Assembly: GCA_963978905.1 (NCBI GenBank)
Contig: OZ022261.1
Span: forward strand, 30,005,686 to 30,069,685
Length of the DNA stretch: 64,000 nt
Reading direction: 5' to 3'
From: Trichostrongylus colubriformis
Taxonomy: Eukaryota; Nematoda; Chromadorea; Rhabditida; Trichostrongylidae
Under the pieces are notes generated by a model, which did no database searches, was not told the origin of the DNA, and was given only the letters and a program-made list of their open reading frames with translations. Shown piece by piece: positions 45,842 to 55,239 of this stretch. The position numbers and the translations under genes were made by a program. The stretch's first letter is position 1, and every line of letters begins with the position of its first letter.

Positions 45842-47339
45842 TTTTGTTTTTGTTGCTTTACTGCGTTTTTCTCTCTTGTTACGCTACTGAGCATTTCGAC
45901 TTTCATATTCTCGACTGAAATCACGTGCAATGGTACCTCCAAATCCAAAGGGCGACTTTGCCGTAGACGGTCACAAAATTCTTAAGCGGAACTCAAGGAC
46001 GTTGAATTCCGTTTTGCTTTTTGGTAAACACGGAGGCCATATTTACTAAAGTATCCCACGAATAGGAAAATAAATATTTGTCAAGCTGTTTTTCATCTCG
46101 CTAACGAATTATTTAGCAGTTAAGTCATCCTCACAGCACGCACAGAACGTGATTTCATATATTCACGTATAGCACAAGCTCCTAATCTCCGAATTAATAA
46201 TGCAAAAAATAGTGAGTCTACAGTAAGGCTAACGACTGGAAAAAACATGAATCTTTCGATACTTCCGAGTACTACCATGGACAGACTGTAACGATTGCCT
46301 TTATGGGAACTTTATTTTCATGAGTTCTTTGTTCTGAATCATTTGCCTTCCTGCCTTCCTACAGCTCCTTTTAACCCCCTTAGGGTTCTCGCAAGAAGTT
46401 TCCCCGAAAAAATTTTTTGTCTCGCAAGTAAGGAAAACTACATCAACGATTTGTTGCAGCAGTAAATACCAACAAATTTCAGTCGGTAAGATACCCGGAG
46501 CATAGGCTGAAAATGCAGACTTAATCTGTGGTCTTTCAAAGCATGGTAGATCATTCAGAGGTTCTAGACTAATTCCGGCTGTACTCTGTCAGTACCGAAA
46601 ACACATTCCACGTCCGCCGAAAAGAGAGCTTAGCCATCCATCGGTGGAAGGCTTCAGGAGGGTTTTTGCCACACCCTCTGCACGCAAACTGGGAGGGGCG
46701 ACACGCCCGTCAATGGTGTGCTACTAACGATGACCTGAGGAATGTTTTCTCAGCAATGCACCATTTACGTGCAATCGAAAAAGTGAAGCCGATTCCGGAC
46801 ATAAATGTATATGTAAATAAAAATGAGTATAATTTCTGAAACGCAAAAGAGCATGTGTGTCCTTTACCAGATAGGAGCATGGTCAACAGCAATGACCAGC
46901 AGAGCACACAGAATCTCGGTTCAGCAAAAGGTGAGAATTCAGTGTTTACAAAATACAGAAACATTTCGAATAATCAAGGAAGTGGAAGGAATAACTATAA
47001 GAAGGAGTGGAAGGAATAACTATAAGAAGGATATCAATTTTCGAAGCACCTGCTGGACGACTACAGCCACAGAAAAAGGGAATCCGATACGGATGTATCA
47101 ACAAGGCAGTGGTTGAGCTTAATGCCATAACAGAATAGGATTGTATAGGATGGAATGTCGACGCCTGTTAGAAGTAGGGAGCCAGACAACTATGCGACAC
47201 TTAAGCTGTGAAAGAAAAAGAGCTTGTTTGCAGCCAGGACTCTGTGAAAGAAAAAGACTGTCATTGCAGCCAGGACTATCTTCATACATTTCGTAATAGT
47301 TTCCAAATTCTCTTTCCGTAAAACCTCGGCATCGTTGTT
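45842..47339. other. Gene-free stretch with small repeats
   Basis: A 46635-46712 segment (GGTGGAAGGCTTCAGGAGGG) has a diverged relative at 48762-48840. A 24-bp tandem pair (AGTGGAAGGAATAACTATAA) lies at about 46980-47032. A ~40-bp tandem pair (CTGTGAAAGAAAAAGA, GCAGCCAGGACT) lies at 47205-47280. No gene was recognised. Confidence 0.5.
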
Positions 47340-47363
47340 TATTTTAATTTTTTCTGCTATGCT

Positions 47364-47727
47364 AACGAGGTTGTTAGGTGAAACTATTTATTGGCGGCCT
47401 GACGTTTCGATCAGATCGTCTCCCTCAAAGGTCTGAACGTGCCTTAAGATTGAGGATTTTGTACGCTACATCACCAAACGCCTCATCCTTCTAGGTGCTC
47501 TAAAAGAAAAATAAGAGAACAGCCAAAAAAACCCGTACGAGAGAAAAAGCGCCGACAGGGTTTCTTCAGCTGCTCTCTTATTTTTCCGTCAAAACTGCTG
47601 GAGAGATGAGGCGTTTTATGGCATAGTGGACAAAACCCCAAACCTTGAGCCACGTTCAAACCTTTGAGGAAGACGATCTGGTCGAAACGTCAGGCCGTCA
47701 GTAAACAGTTCCATCTAGCAACTCGTT
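47364..47727. mobile_element. MITE with ~60-bp terminal inverted repeats
   Basis: Left AACGAGGTTGTTAGGTGAAA then GGCCTGACGTTTCGATCAGA. The inverted right arm reads AACGAGTTGCTAGATGGAAC then GGCCTGACGTTTCGACCAGA, followed on both sides by TCGTC..CCTCAAAGGT. The centre is unpaired (AGAGAACAGCC region). A second inverted relation of the left flank, at 48035-48070, encloses this element and the adjacent SINE. Confidence 0.75.
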
Positions 47728-47766
47728 GACATAAAGGACAAAAGATAAAGTTTTTGGCGATAATCA

Positions 47767-48031
47767 ATCCCTTCCTGGGATGCGCCGCACATTCAAGTTC
47801 CATTCAGAATCGTGGTGGCTGGTGAATGTGATGTGGCCAAAACAATGACTTGCAGCGGCCAGTTGATGTACAAGTCAGTGCTTTTATCCTCCCAGACGAG
47901 TCTGGTACCAACTTGCCGACCCCGGAGGGATGCAAGGCATTGTTAGCTTGGCCGGGCGTTGATGCGGGATTTGATCTCCGTACCATGAGAGTGGGGTGTG
48001 CGCCACCTGTCACTACACCACCTCCGCCCTA
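47767..48031 (-). mobile_element. tRNA-derived SINE, copy 2
   Basis: Minus-strand head GGGCGGAGGTGGTGTAGTGA with A-box TGGTGTAGTGACAGG and B-box GATCAAATCCC, which fits the GWTCRANNC consensus. It is homologous over its length to 5118-5393. The better-preserved B-box suggests this copy is younger than copy 1. Confidence 0.75.
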
Positions 48032-48303
48032 CAACCTCGTTGACATAGCAGAGAAAATTAAAATTCTTCATACATCTGTGCATACGAAGCAATTCAGAAA
48101 AATGGTTACCAAAATCGATCCATATAGATAAGAAGAAGTTTTTATAAGTGACTCATCAAGAAGGGCTTCTAAGCTGTGAGGCAGAACAGGTAAATAATAA
48201 TCTCCTGACAATTTCAATAACATAGATTTAAGGTGACGGATAACTCATGGAATAACAATTGTGTGATATATTTAGAAGTAATCAATAAGCTAACGAGCAC
48301 TGA

Positions 48304-48567
48304 GTGAAAATTCCCTTGACACAATGGGAGTTGTATAATACAGTGAAGTATAGATCTACTTTTCATGTGATTCCTCAACACTTATGGGAATCGACGCACC
48401 CTACTATTAGATTGCTAGATAGCGTTAAAGTGGCTACATTATTTGAGGATTTCAGCGTAATCATATTTATAGCAATAATCCTGCTTTTTCTGTATTACTG
48501 CAAGGCATCAATTAGCCAATTTTATTCGAACGTTCACATGTCAGAGGCTTTTTACTCCACTCTCTAG
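48304..48567 (+). CDS. Possible gene remnant with one membrane segment
   Basis: An 87-codon frame, not part of any repeat I recognise. It contains a strongly hydrophobic stretch, VIIFIAIILLFLYYC (about residues 51-65), preceded by a polar half with RSTFHVIPQHLWES. It may be an exon or a decayed fragment of a membrane protein. Function and family are unknown. No splice structure is established. Confidence 0.25.
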   Translation: MKIPLTQWELYNTVKYRSTFHVIPQHLWESTHPTIRLLDSVKVATLFEDFSVIIFIAIILLFLYYCKASISQFYSNVHMSEAFYSTL

Positions 48568-48862
48568 ATTGCCATCATTCCCAAACTCATAGCCTATTCG
48601 GTCTGGGAGTTTGGTAAATGGAAAGATAGATTCTCAAACTCGATGACTGAATTAAGCACCTAAAACTCAAAACCAGCGTTTCCGAAAATAGCCTCCCAAA
48701 AGTAGATCTTTATTTCTAGAAAAAAAACCGAGTTCTCAAGGTCTCCCCTTGCGAGATTCCTTGGATGATTAGTGGAAGACGCTCAGGAACGTTTTTGTCA
48801 CACCCCTACATGCATATGGGCGGGAAGGACACGCCCACCAGCGCTCACCTGCCGGTGATTGC

Positions 48863-49184
48863 TAGAAAATGGATGTCCTACGATTTACGTGGAATGTTCC
48901 CCAATCTCATGGATCCGTGCAATTACTGTGAGGGATTTCTGAGAGAATATGACGAGTACTTATCTAATCAGGACATATTGTTTTCACATCGAAGAGGTAC
49001 TTTTTTGGAGTATGTCTCATTTAACCACAATGAATACAACATGATTGCCTCCAATCTTTTTGGATCAGGAAATGCGAAGCTTGCTGTCCACCCAACCGTA
49101 CGTGATTGGACTTCTACTGAACAGGATAATATAATACATATTCTTACAGGTTTGGAAGCGAATTCGAAGATTAGCACGCGATAG
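48863..49184 (+). CDS. Possible gene remnant, soluble segment
   Basis: Open frame continuing to a stop at 49184. I start it after the repeat-derived first 30 codons of the longer frame, near residues KWMSYDLRGMFPNLMDPC. Aromatic and acidic residues are well mixed (EYDEYLSNQDILFSHRRGTF; HPTVRDWTSTEQDN), unlike the repeat frames in this window. No family was recognised. It may share ancestry with the neighbouring frames at 48304 and 49190. Confidence 0.3.
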
Positions 49185-49189
49185 GTGAA

Positions 49190-49303
49190 ATGACACTTGC
49201 TGTGCTCATGCTACTACTGGCGGACTGTCTGGTCACGGCTCCTAGAAAGTACAAGCTGTCTGGATGCATTGTCAACTTGGAGAATCAGACAGCAGTACTC
49301 TGA
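49190..49303 (+). pseudogene. Signal-peptide-like frame cut by a MITE fragment
   Basis: ATG at 49190 begins MTLAVLMLLLADCLVTAPRK, which looks like a secretory signal peptide, then YKLSGCIVNLENQTAVL and a stop. The stop lies where the TTAA-MITE fragment begins (49301). After that fragment, 49446-49523 reads VVYPGVVVGIFAVLSAINKF then ARQCK and a stop, a membrane-anchor-like tail. The two halves may have been one short membrane protein before insertion. No family is assigned. Confidence 0.3.
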
Positions 49304-49446
49304 AAAAACCCGAATTCAAAAGTGCATCGCTGCGGCGTGTATTCGGGCCTCATTCGCACCATCGCACTGACTTTCCGAGTTGCCCGCTGTAGGAGACTGG
49401 CCGCGGTCCAACATTAGTTGTAGCACCTGACTCCCAGCGCAGTGGA
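49301..49446 (-). repeat. Internal fragment of a TTAA MITE
   Basis: GAAAAAACCCGAATTCAAAA through CCAGCGCAGTGGAG matches about 50022-50167 in the element 49932-50395, without TTAA termini on either side. It lies between two pieces of a possible coding sequence. The borders are not GT..AG, so it does not read as an intron. Confidence 0.65.
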
Positions 49447-49692
49447 GTTGTCTACCCAGGAGTAGTCGTTGGAATCTTTGCTGTGCTCTCTGCGATTAAC
49501 AAATTTGCGAGACAGTGTAAATGAATATGAAAACTAAGAGCTCTAGTTAGTAAGAAAAGGGGTGTCACCAATGAAGTAGTGGAGACTCGTCCCCGGGTGC
49601 AATAGCTGGATTTTAGATCAGAACAATTTGCTCGCTATTTACTCAGGAGAGCCACAATCAGAGGTGTACCATCCGATGGTACTGTTATGACT

Positions 49693-49872
49693 ATCTTTGC
49701 AACATGTGGATTACATGGCCATGTAATCCACATGTGTACCAACCGATGGTACTGTTATGACTATGTGTGTGCTCAATGACTGCAACAACTAGTTCACAGG
49801 ACCTTTTACCTTTTCCGAAAAGCAGCTGATTTGTATAGCAACATGGCCATGTAATCCACATGTTGCAAAGAT
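49693..49872. repeat. Perfect 34-bp palindrome plus inverted partner
   Basis: 49702-49735 is a perfect palindrome with arm ACATGTGGATTACATGG and no spacer. The same text with flank (ACATGGCCATGTAATCCACA then TGTTGCAAAGATA) recurs inverted at 49841-49872 relative to 49693-49724. A direct repeat (CCGATGGTACTGTTATGACT) precedes and follows the palindrome. It may be a short foldback element or a binding-site-like dyad. Confidence 0.8.
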
Positions 49873-49931
49873 AACGCAGGAAAATACGGAAGAGCTCAGC
49901 AGTGACGTCCTGTCTCATCCCACGCATTCCC

Positions 49932-50395
49932 TTAAAGGAACCGGAAGGGGTCCGAAACAAGAGAAAAATACAAAGAAATGAGCATTTTGTGACGAACGAA
50001 GGTTAGAAGCGATAATCGGTGAAAAAACCCAAATTCAAAAGTGCATCGCTGCGGTGTGTATTCGCGCCTCATTCGCACCATCGCACTGACTTTCCGAGTT
50101 GCCCGCTGTAGGAGACTGGCCGCGGTCCAACATTAGTTGTAGCACCTGACTTCCAGCGCAGTGGAGTGGCCATTCCCAACTACATTAGCATTCATGTAAG
50201 TACATCTAGAAACAGTGTAAGAAAGAATAAAGGAAAAAGGAAGAGGAAAAAGCGAATTCATAAAAGAAACATCTTCTCTTGGCACCATGTCACGGCGTCA
50301 AATTGGGGAGTTTGTGCAATGGCGGCCACTTGAACTCGTCCACACTACGTCTGTTCTACCGTAGGCCAAAATTGCCCCCCTTTTGGTGTCTTTAA
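49932..50395 (-). mobile_element. TTAA-flanked MITE, copy 3
   Basis: Left TTAAAGGAACCGGAAGGGGT; right CCCCCCTTTTGGTGTCTTTAA shared with the next element. It carries the full family interior (ACATTAGTTGTAGCACCTGA, GGAGTGGCCATTCCCAACTA). Confidence 0.85.
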
Positions 50396-50855
50396 AGACA
50401 CCAGAAGGGGATAATTTTGGCTTACGATAGAACAGACGTAGTGTGGACGAGTTTAAGTGGCCGCCATTGCACAAACTCCCCAATTTGACGCCGTGGCATG
50501 GTGCCAAGAGAAGATGTTTCTTTTATAAATTTGCTTTTTCCTTTTACTTTTTCCTTTATTCTTTCTTACACTGTTTTAGATGTACTTACATGAATGCTAA
50601 TGTAGTGGGAATGGCCACTCCACTGCGCTGGGAGTCAGGTGCTACAACTAACGTTGACCCGCGGCCCGTCTCCTACAGCGGACAACTCGGAAGGTCTGTG
50701 AAATGATGCGAATTGGATGCGAATACACACTGCAGCGATGCGCTCTTGAATCCGGGTTTTTTCACCGACTATCGCTTCTAACCTTCTGTTTTCGTTACGA
50801 AATGCTCATTTCTTTGCATTTTTCTCTTGTTTCGGACACCTTCCGGTTCCTTTAA
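50392..50855 (+). mobile_element. TTAA-flanked MITE, copy 4, head to head with copy 3
   Basis: Starts with the same TTAA (50392-50395) that closes copy 3 and runs in the opposite orientation: TTAAAGACACCAGAAGGGGA to CCTTCCGGTTCCTTTAA. A further element begins at the closing TTAA (50852: TTAAAGAAATCGGAAGCGG, like the left end at 11440), but its far end was not found. Confidence 0.85.
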
Positions 50856-51366
50856 AGAAATCGGAAGCGGTAAATTGGCAGATTGTGGAATACGAAAGCA
50901 GAGGCGCTTAATGCTCTGATCGGGTTACGCCGCGCGTATTTTTTCATTCCCGTACGTGTAAATTACCAAACTTTCACAGCTTCTTTTCAAATTCTGATCT
51001 ACATAGTTCTATATATTAGATATACATCACACAAAAACGCTCACTTTTCAAGCACATATGAGAAACAATCTGTACAAAAATAATGCTGTCGTTTCTGCTG
51101 CTATCCAACTAGAGGAGTATTCTCAGGCTGCTAATCATTTAATTTGCTATTTTTACACCAGGTAGCTGAAAATTCCGATTACCTTCAGTTAGAAAAGGAC
51201 AGTCTAGAATAACCGTATGTTATTGAATCTCAGCACACTTACGGTCTGTATATAAGAACTATAGGTCACTATACAGATCCATTACGAAAAAATCAGGAGT
51301 GAAAAATCTACTAAAAAAACATTTTGAATCCGCGTGGCACCATGTTGTGAGTGTGGGGAATATGCG

Positions 51367-51412
51367 CGCGCCGCTACGCACTGGACAAGTGTAAACGGTG
51401 CGGACGTCAACG
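51367..51412 (-). repeat. Fragment related to 58109-58200
   Basis: CACTGGACAAGTGTAAACGG then TGCGGACGTCAACG resembles the inverse of TTGACGACCGCGCCATTTAC, ACTTGTCTGGCGCG at 58117-58150. Confidence 0.4.
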
Positions 51413-52919
51413 TCGTGTTGAATACAATGCGAAATCTGCGGGCTAACTCGCTCTGTTTTTCTGCTATCTTCTGCACACCCTTCGAACATCCTCCGTCAGT
51501 TAAAAGAAGTCGGGAGGGGTCGCGAAGAAGGGGAAGATGGGAAGAAATGATCGATCTGAAACAAACATTCCAGGTTGGAAGCAGGGTCACGCCTCCGTCG
51601 AGGAATCCTCAACGGGGGGGGGGTCGTATTTGGTCCGCTAGGAGGGGGGGGGGTCGTGATCGTTAAGGTAGGCAGCGATCAAAAGAATTTCTCAGGCTGA
51701 GGTTTAAAGTGTAAGGGAAATGATAAAACCGATTATTAACATAATCATCATGGGAAACTCATGCATGGCGCATCCCACAGAGAAGCTGACCGACGCTTCT
51801 CGCCCTTCCACCAGGTCTTCGACAGCGAAGGATGCATACGTGAGAAATTTCAGTAACAACGAATTAATTTTTCGGACGAATCTTGGGAAGATCTCGCAAA
51901 CTCGGCGAAAAAATAATTCTCCTCAACTAGCTTTCCTGAACTTTTCTTGCTTCATTTTGAAGATATGGCATAAGTCAGGTAGTCATTCGAAAGCGACAAC
52001 CTTGGCGACCCCGCCTCACCAAAACACATACATAAGGTTGAGTTTGAAGGAAGTTATGGCCATTTGAATGGAACACTTCGAAATTTTCCTCATCTTATCC
52101 TCATCTGGCTTCTCTCAAAATACCTTGCTTCGTTTTGGAGATATGGCATAGGTCAGGTAGTCATTCGAAAGCGAGCCCCGCCTCACCAAAACGCATACAT
52201 ACGGTTGAGTTTGAAGGAAGTTATGGCCATTCGAATAAAACACTTCGAAATTTTCCTCATCTAATCCTCATCTGGAAACCCATATCGAGAACTAAGCAAC
52301 CATTAGAAAGCAAGCGGCAAATAGATAGGTCTGAAGGAGTTCTTAGGAAAAGAGTTCACAGCTGTTTGAAAGATGGGCTCTAGGTAAAGTTGAAAGTATT
52401 ATTTTAAGAAGGTCGGAATTTAGTATGAGGAAGATAACGCGCTCCATCGTGATCGCCGCGCGCAGCCGCAGTAGCGACCATCGATCAGATGGGGCGCTGT
52501 AGAGCGTATTACAAGGCTCCCTTTTAGCTTTTCTTCAACTTTCTAACTTTTCTATTCTTATTTTTTTGATCCTTTCTTTCTGCCCTATGACTTGCATGAC
52601 TATTAAGCCTTCTCCTTTGTCATCAGCATTAGCACAGTGGTCGGCAACGCTTTCGTTCCGGAATATAAATATTGGAATGTAGGGTTCTTAGGTTAGACGA
52701 TTTTGTTTTAGAATATGAGTACTGACAAGGAAAGGCTCCCGGGTCACCGTAGCCATTCAGGATGAGTTGTATATCTTCCTATGTAGTTTCAAACGGGGAT
52801 CTTAAATCTGCCCTTCAAATCTGCCAAACGATTCTGGGAAGAATGTTAAGGACGCCTGAAAGATACGGCGCAACCGGAGGTGCCGGTTCATATATTACTC
52901 GAGAAAATACGCTACCAGA

Positions 52920-52987
52920 GCACGGATGGAGCAGGTGGTATGGTGCCGGACTACACTTTGGGGAATGAGAGTTCGAATCCTTGGTGC
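52920..52987 (+). ncRNA. tRNA-like segment in left arm of CAAGG palindrome
   Basis: TGGAGCAGGTGGTATGGTGC resembles an A-box/D-arm. CCGGA-CTACACT-TTTGG can form an anticodon stem-loop with U33 preserved. AGTTCGAATCC is a perfect B-box core. The acceptor ends pair only partly (GCACGGA / TTGGTGC). It is probably a tRNA-derived relic inside the transposon. Confidence 0.5.
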
Positions 52988-54391
52988 ATTTGCTAATTTT
53001 GCTTTTGCCTTGAGTGTCTGCTAAACGTTTGCAAAACGCTTCTACGCTTCATTGAAGCTTCTCGCGCCCCCACTAATGAGTATTATGTGAAGATTGGTTC
53101 GTTTCTGGATAGTTGAACATTCTGCCCATCTTTTTCACCCTATTATTCAGCGATTAGGAGGAGTTTGGCGTTAATGTGTAAAACGACTATGATATTCGTG
53201 CTCAGGGGCTCGAATTACCCCTCTGTGCAAAATTTCAGCCAAATCGAGTTTTTAGCCCAACTTCGGAAAATTAGGGGTGCCGAGGGGGTAAGTAGTAGTT
53301 TTTAAATTTTTTTCTACAAAAAATCGTGCAACCTGAACAAGGATAACCTAGACATTTCTATTACAGATGCTCATGACAAAAATATACGTAACAGGCGTCA
53401 TAAGGGCATTTTCTTGGCTAGGGTCAACGACTTCCCCTTCGTTGGGTGGGTTGCCAGCTCATGAATTTTTCCGAAAATTGGTCAAATTCTCGAACTGGCT
53501 GAAAACTTGTACAATGGGGTAGTTTGGTTCCCTAAAAGCGAAAATGGCCCTGATTTCGTGCGAAAACGTCTGGCTCGCGCGCCACAAACTTCCGAACATA
53601 TCATGTAATAGCACCAATTATTCAGGAAAAGCTCCGTAACTCCGCTCCCTGGCCATTCAAGATGAGTGGTATATGTTCCTATGTAGTTTCAAATGGGGAT
53701 CTCACACCTGCCCTCCAATCTGCTAAATGATTCTGGGAGTGGAGTTATGGATGTTTTTCTGAACAAATTATACTATTACTCGGTAAGTTCGGGAGCCCTT
53801 AGCGCGCGAGCCAGTCGCTCTCGTGCAAAACCAGTGTGTTTTTCGTATTCAGGATATGAAATTCACCCAAAGTACAAATTTTAAGCCAATTCGAGAATTT
53901 GACCAAATTTCGGAAATATTCATGGACTAGTGGCTGGCAACCCACCCAGCGAAGGGGAAGTCGTTGACCCTAGCCAAGAAAATGCCCTTATGACGCCTGT
54001 TACGTATATTTTTGTCATGAGCATCTGTAATAGAAATGTCTAAGTTATCCTTGTTCAGGTCGCACGTTTTTTTTGTCGAAAAAAAATCCAAAAACTACTA
54101 CTTACCCCCTCGGCACCCCTAATTTTCCGAAGTTGGGCCAAAAACTCGATTTGGCTGAAATTTTGCGCAGAGGGGTAATTTAAGCCCCTGAGCACGAATG
54201 TCATAGTCGTTTTATGCAACAACGCCAAACTCCTCCTAATCGCTGAATAATAGGGTGAAAAAGATGGGCAGAATGTTCAATTATCCAGAAAAGAACCAAT
54301 AACAGATTACTCATCAGTGGGGGGCGCGAGATGCTTCAATGAAGCGTAGAAGCGTTTTGCAAACACTTGAGGCAAATGCAAGACTAGCAAA

Positions 54392-54459
54392 TGCATCAAG
54401 GATCCGAACTCTCATGCCCCAAATTGTAGTCCGGCACCCTACCAGCTGCTCCATTCATG
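54392..54459 (-). ncRNA. tRNA-like segment in right arm of CAAGG palindrome
   Basis: The inverted partner of 52920-52987: minus strand TGGAGCAGCTGGTAGGGTGC, CCGGACTACAATTTGG and AGTTCGGATCC. The D-arm is slightly closer to a tRNA consensus than in the left arm, and the B-box has one substitution. Confidence 0.5.
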
Positions 54460-55239
54460 ATCTGATGTCGGATTTTCCCAAGTCATAAATGAACCGGCAT
54501 CTCCGCTTGCGCCGTATCTTTCAGGCGTCCGTAACATTCTTCCCAGAATCATTTAGCAGATTTGGAGGGCAGATTTGAGATCCCCGTTCGAAACTACATA
54601 GGAAGATATACAACTAATCCTGAATGGCCACGGTGACTCCGGAGCCCTTCCTTGTGAGCTTTGTTAGGTTCTTATTCCTCTCTTTTGCCAGAAGTTTGGT
54701 TTGCCCTCAGTATTTTTTTACCACAGGCTCTTAATTTCCCTGGTGGATCGAACTGGCCTGGTAGAACCCACAGAAGAAGCGAAACCTGAAGAAAGGGGGG
54801 GGGTCGTATCGAGGCTCCCTTTTTTTTAGGGGGGGTCGTATTTTTTGAAAATTTTCCTCAACTGGACGCTTGACCCTGGTTAGAAGCGATAATCGTTGGA
54901 GGAAACCCGATTCAAAAGGTGACGTCGTGGTCTGCATTTGCATCTTCCGCGCATCTCTTCGAACTGCAACATCACCATCCCGAAATGCTCGCAGGCGGGA
55001 TGATAATGTTGTCTCGTGTGTTGTTTTTTTTTTCAAATGACGGCAGAATTCAAGTGTAACAATGAGTGGGAGAAGCGAAAGGGTAAAAAAAAAGGTGTTA
55101 GTGATTTGAAATCGATGTAATTCACACTAGACGTCTTAGCGAGGTGTTCGGTGTGCAATGCCTGCAACCCAACGAACTGCAAGCGTTACTGTAGGTCTTA
55201 CTGCACGCCAAAATTGCCCCTTCCCAGTATTTTGATGGT

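Larger units (their letters stand above)
52726..54654. mobile_element. 1.93-kb CAAGG palindrome, copy 2
   Basis: Tips CAAGGAAAGGCTCCCGGGTC and the near inverse. The TSD TGA is at 52723-52725 and 54655-54657. The arms are nearly 900 bp with small differences, and the axis is near 53690. Shared arm landmarks include GATTAGGAGGAGTTTGGCG, CCGAAGTTGGGCCAAAAACT and CCATCTTTTTCACCCTATTA (each present inverted on the other side). It is homologous to the nested element in 28919-30081. No transposase was recognised. Confidence 0.88.
51582..54878. mobile_element. CAGGG-type hAT-like element, copy B2
   Basis: Begins CAGGGTCACGCCTCCGTCGA and ends TGGACGCTTGACCCTG. The TSD is GTTGGAAG (51574-51581) and GTTAGAAG (54879-54886), one mismatch. 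It is homologous to 38149-39833, including the 178-bp tandem duplication (51950 and 52128) and the GGGGGGTCGTA subterminal motifs. It is interrupted by the palindrome at 52726-54654; without it the element is about 1.37 kb. It lacks the 38352-38650 segment of B1. Confidence 0.85.
51500..55235 (-). mobile_element. TTAA-type MITE split by nested insertions
   Basis: Left TTAAAAGAAGTCGGGAGGGG (51500) and right AAAATTGCCCCTTCCCAGTA then TTTTGA (55235) match the ends of 49932-50395. The family interior resumes across the insertion (..CATTCCAGGTTGGAAG | GTTAGAAGCGATAATCG..). Removing the CAGGG element and its TSD leaves about 431 bp, the normal family length. Confidence 0.8.

Noticed and set aside
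48765..48862. N-terminal 30 codons of the 139-codon frame
   Set aside because: This part matches the repeat segment at 46635-46712, so any real coding sequence must start later.
49301..49446. Reading the MITE fragment as an intron
   Set aside because: Borders are not GT..AG, and the sequence is an exact internal piece of a TTAA MITE.
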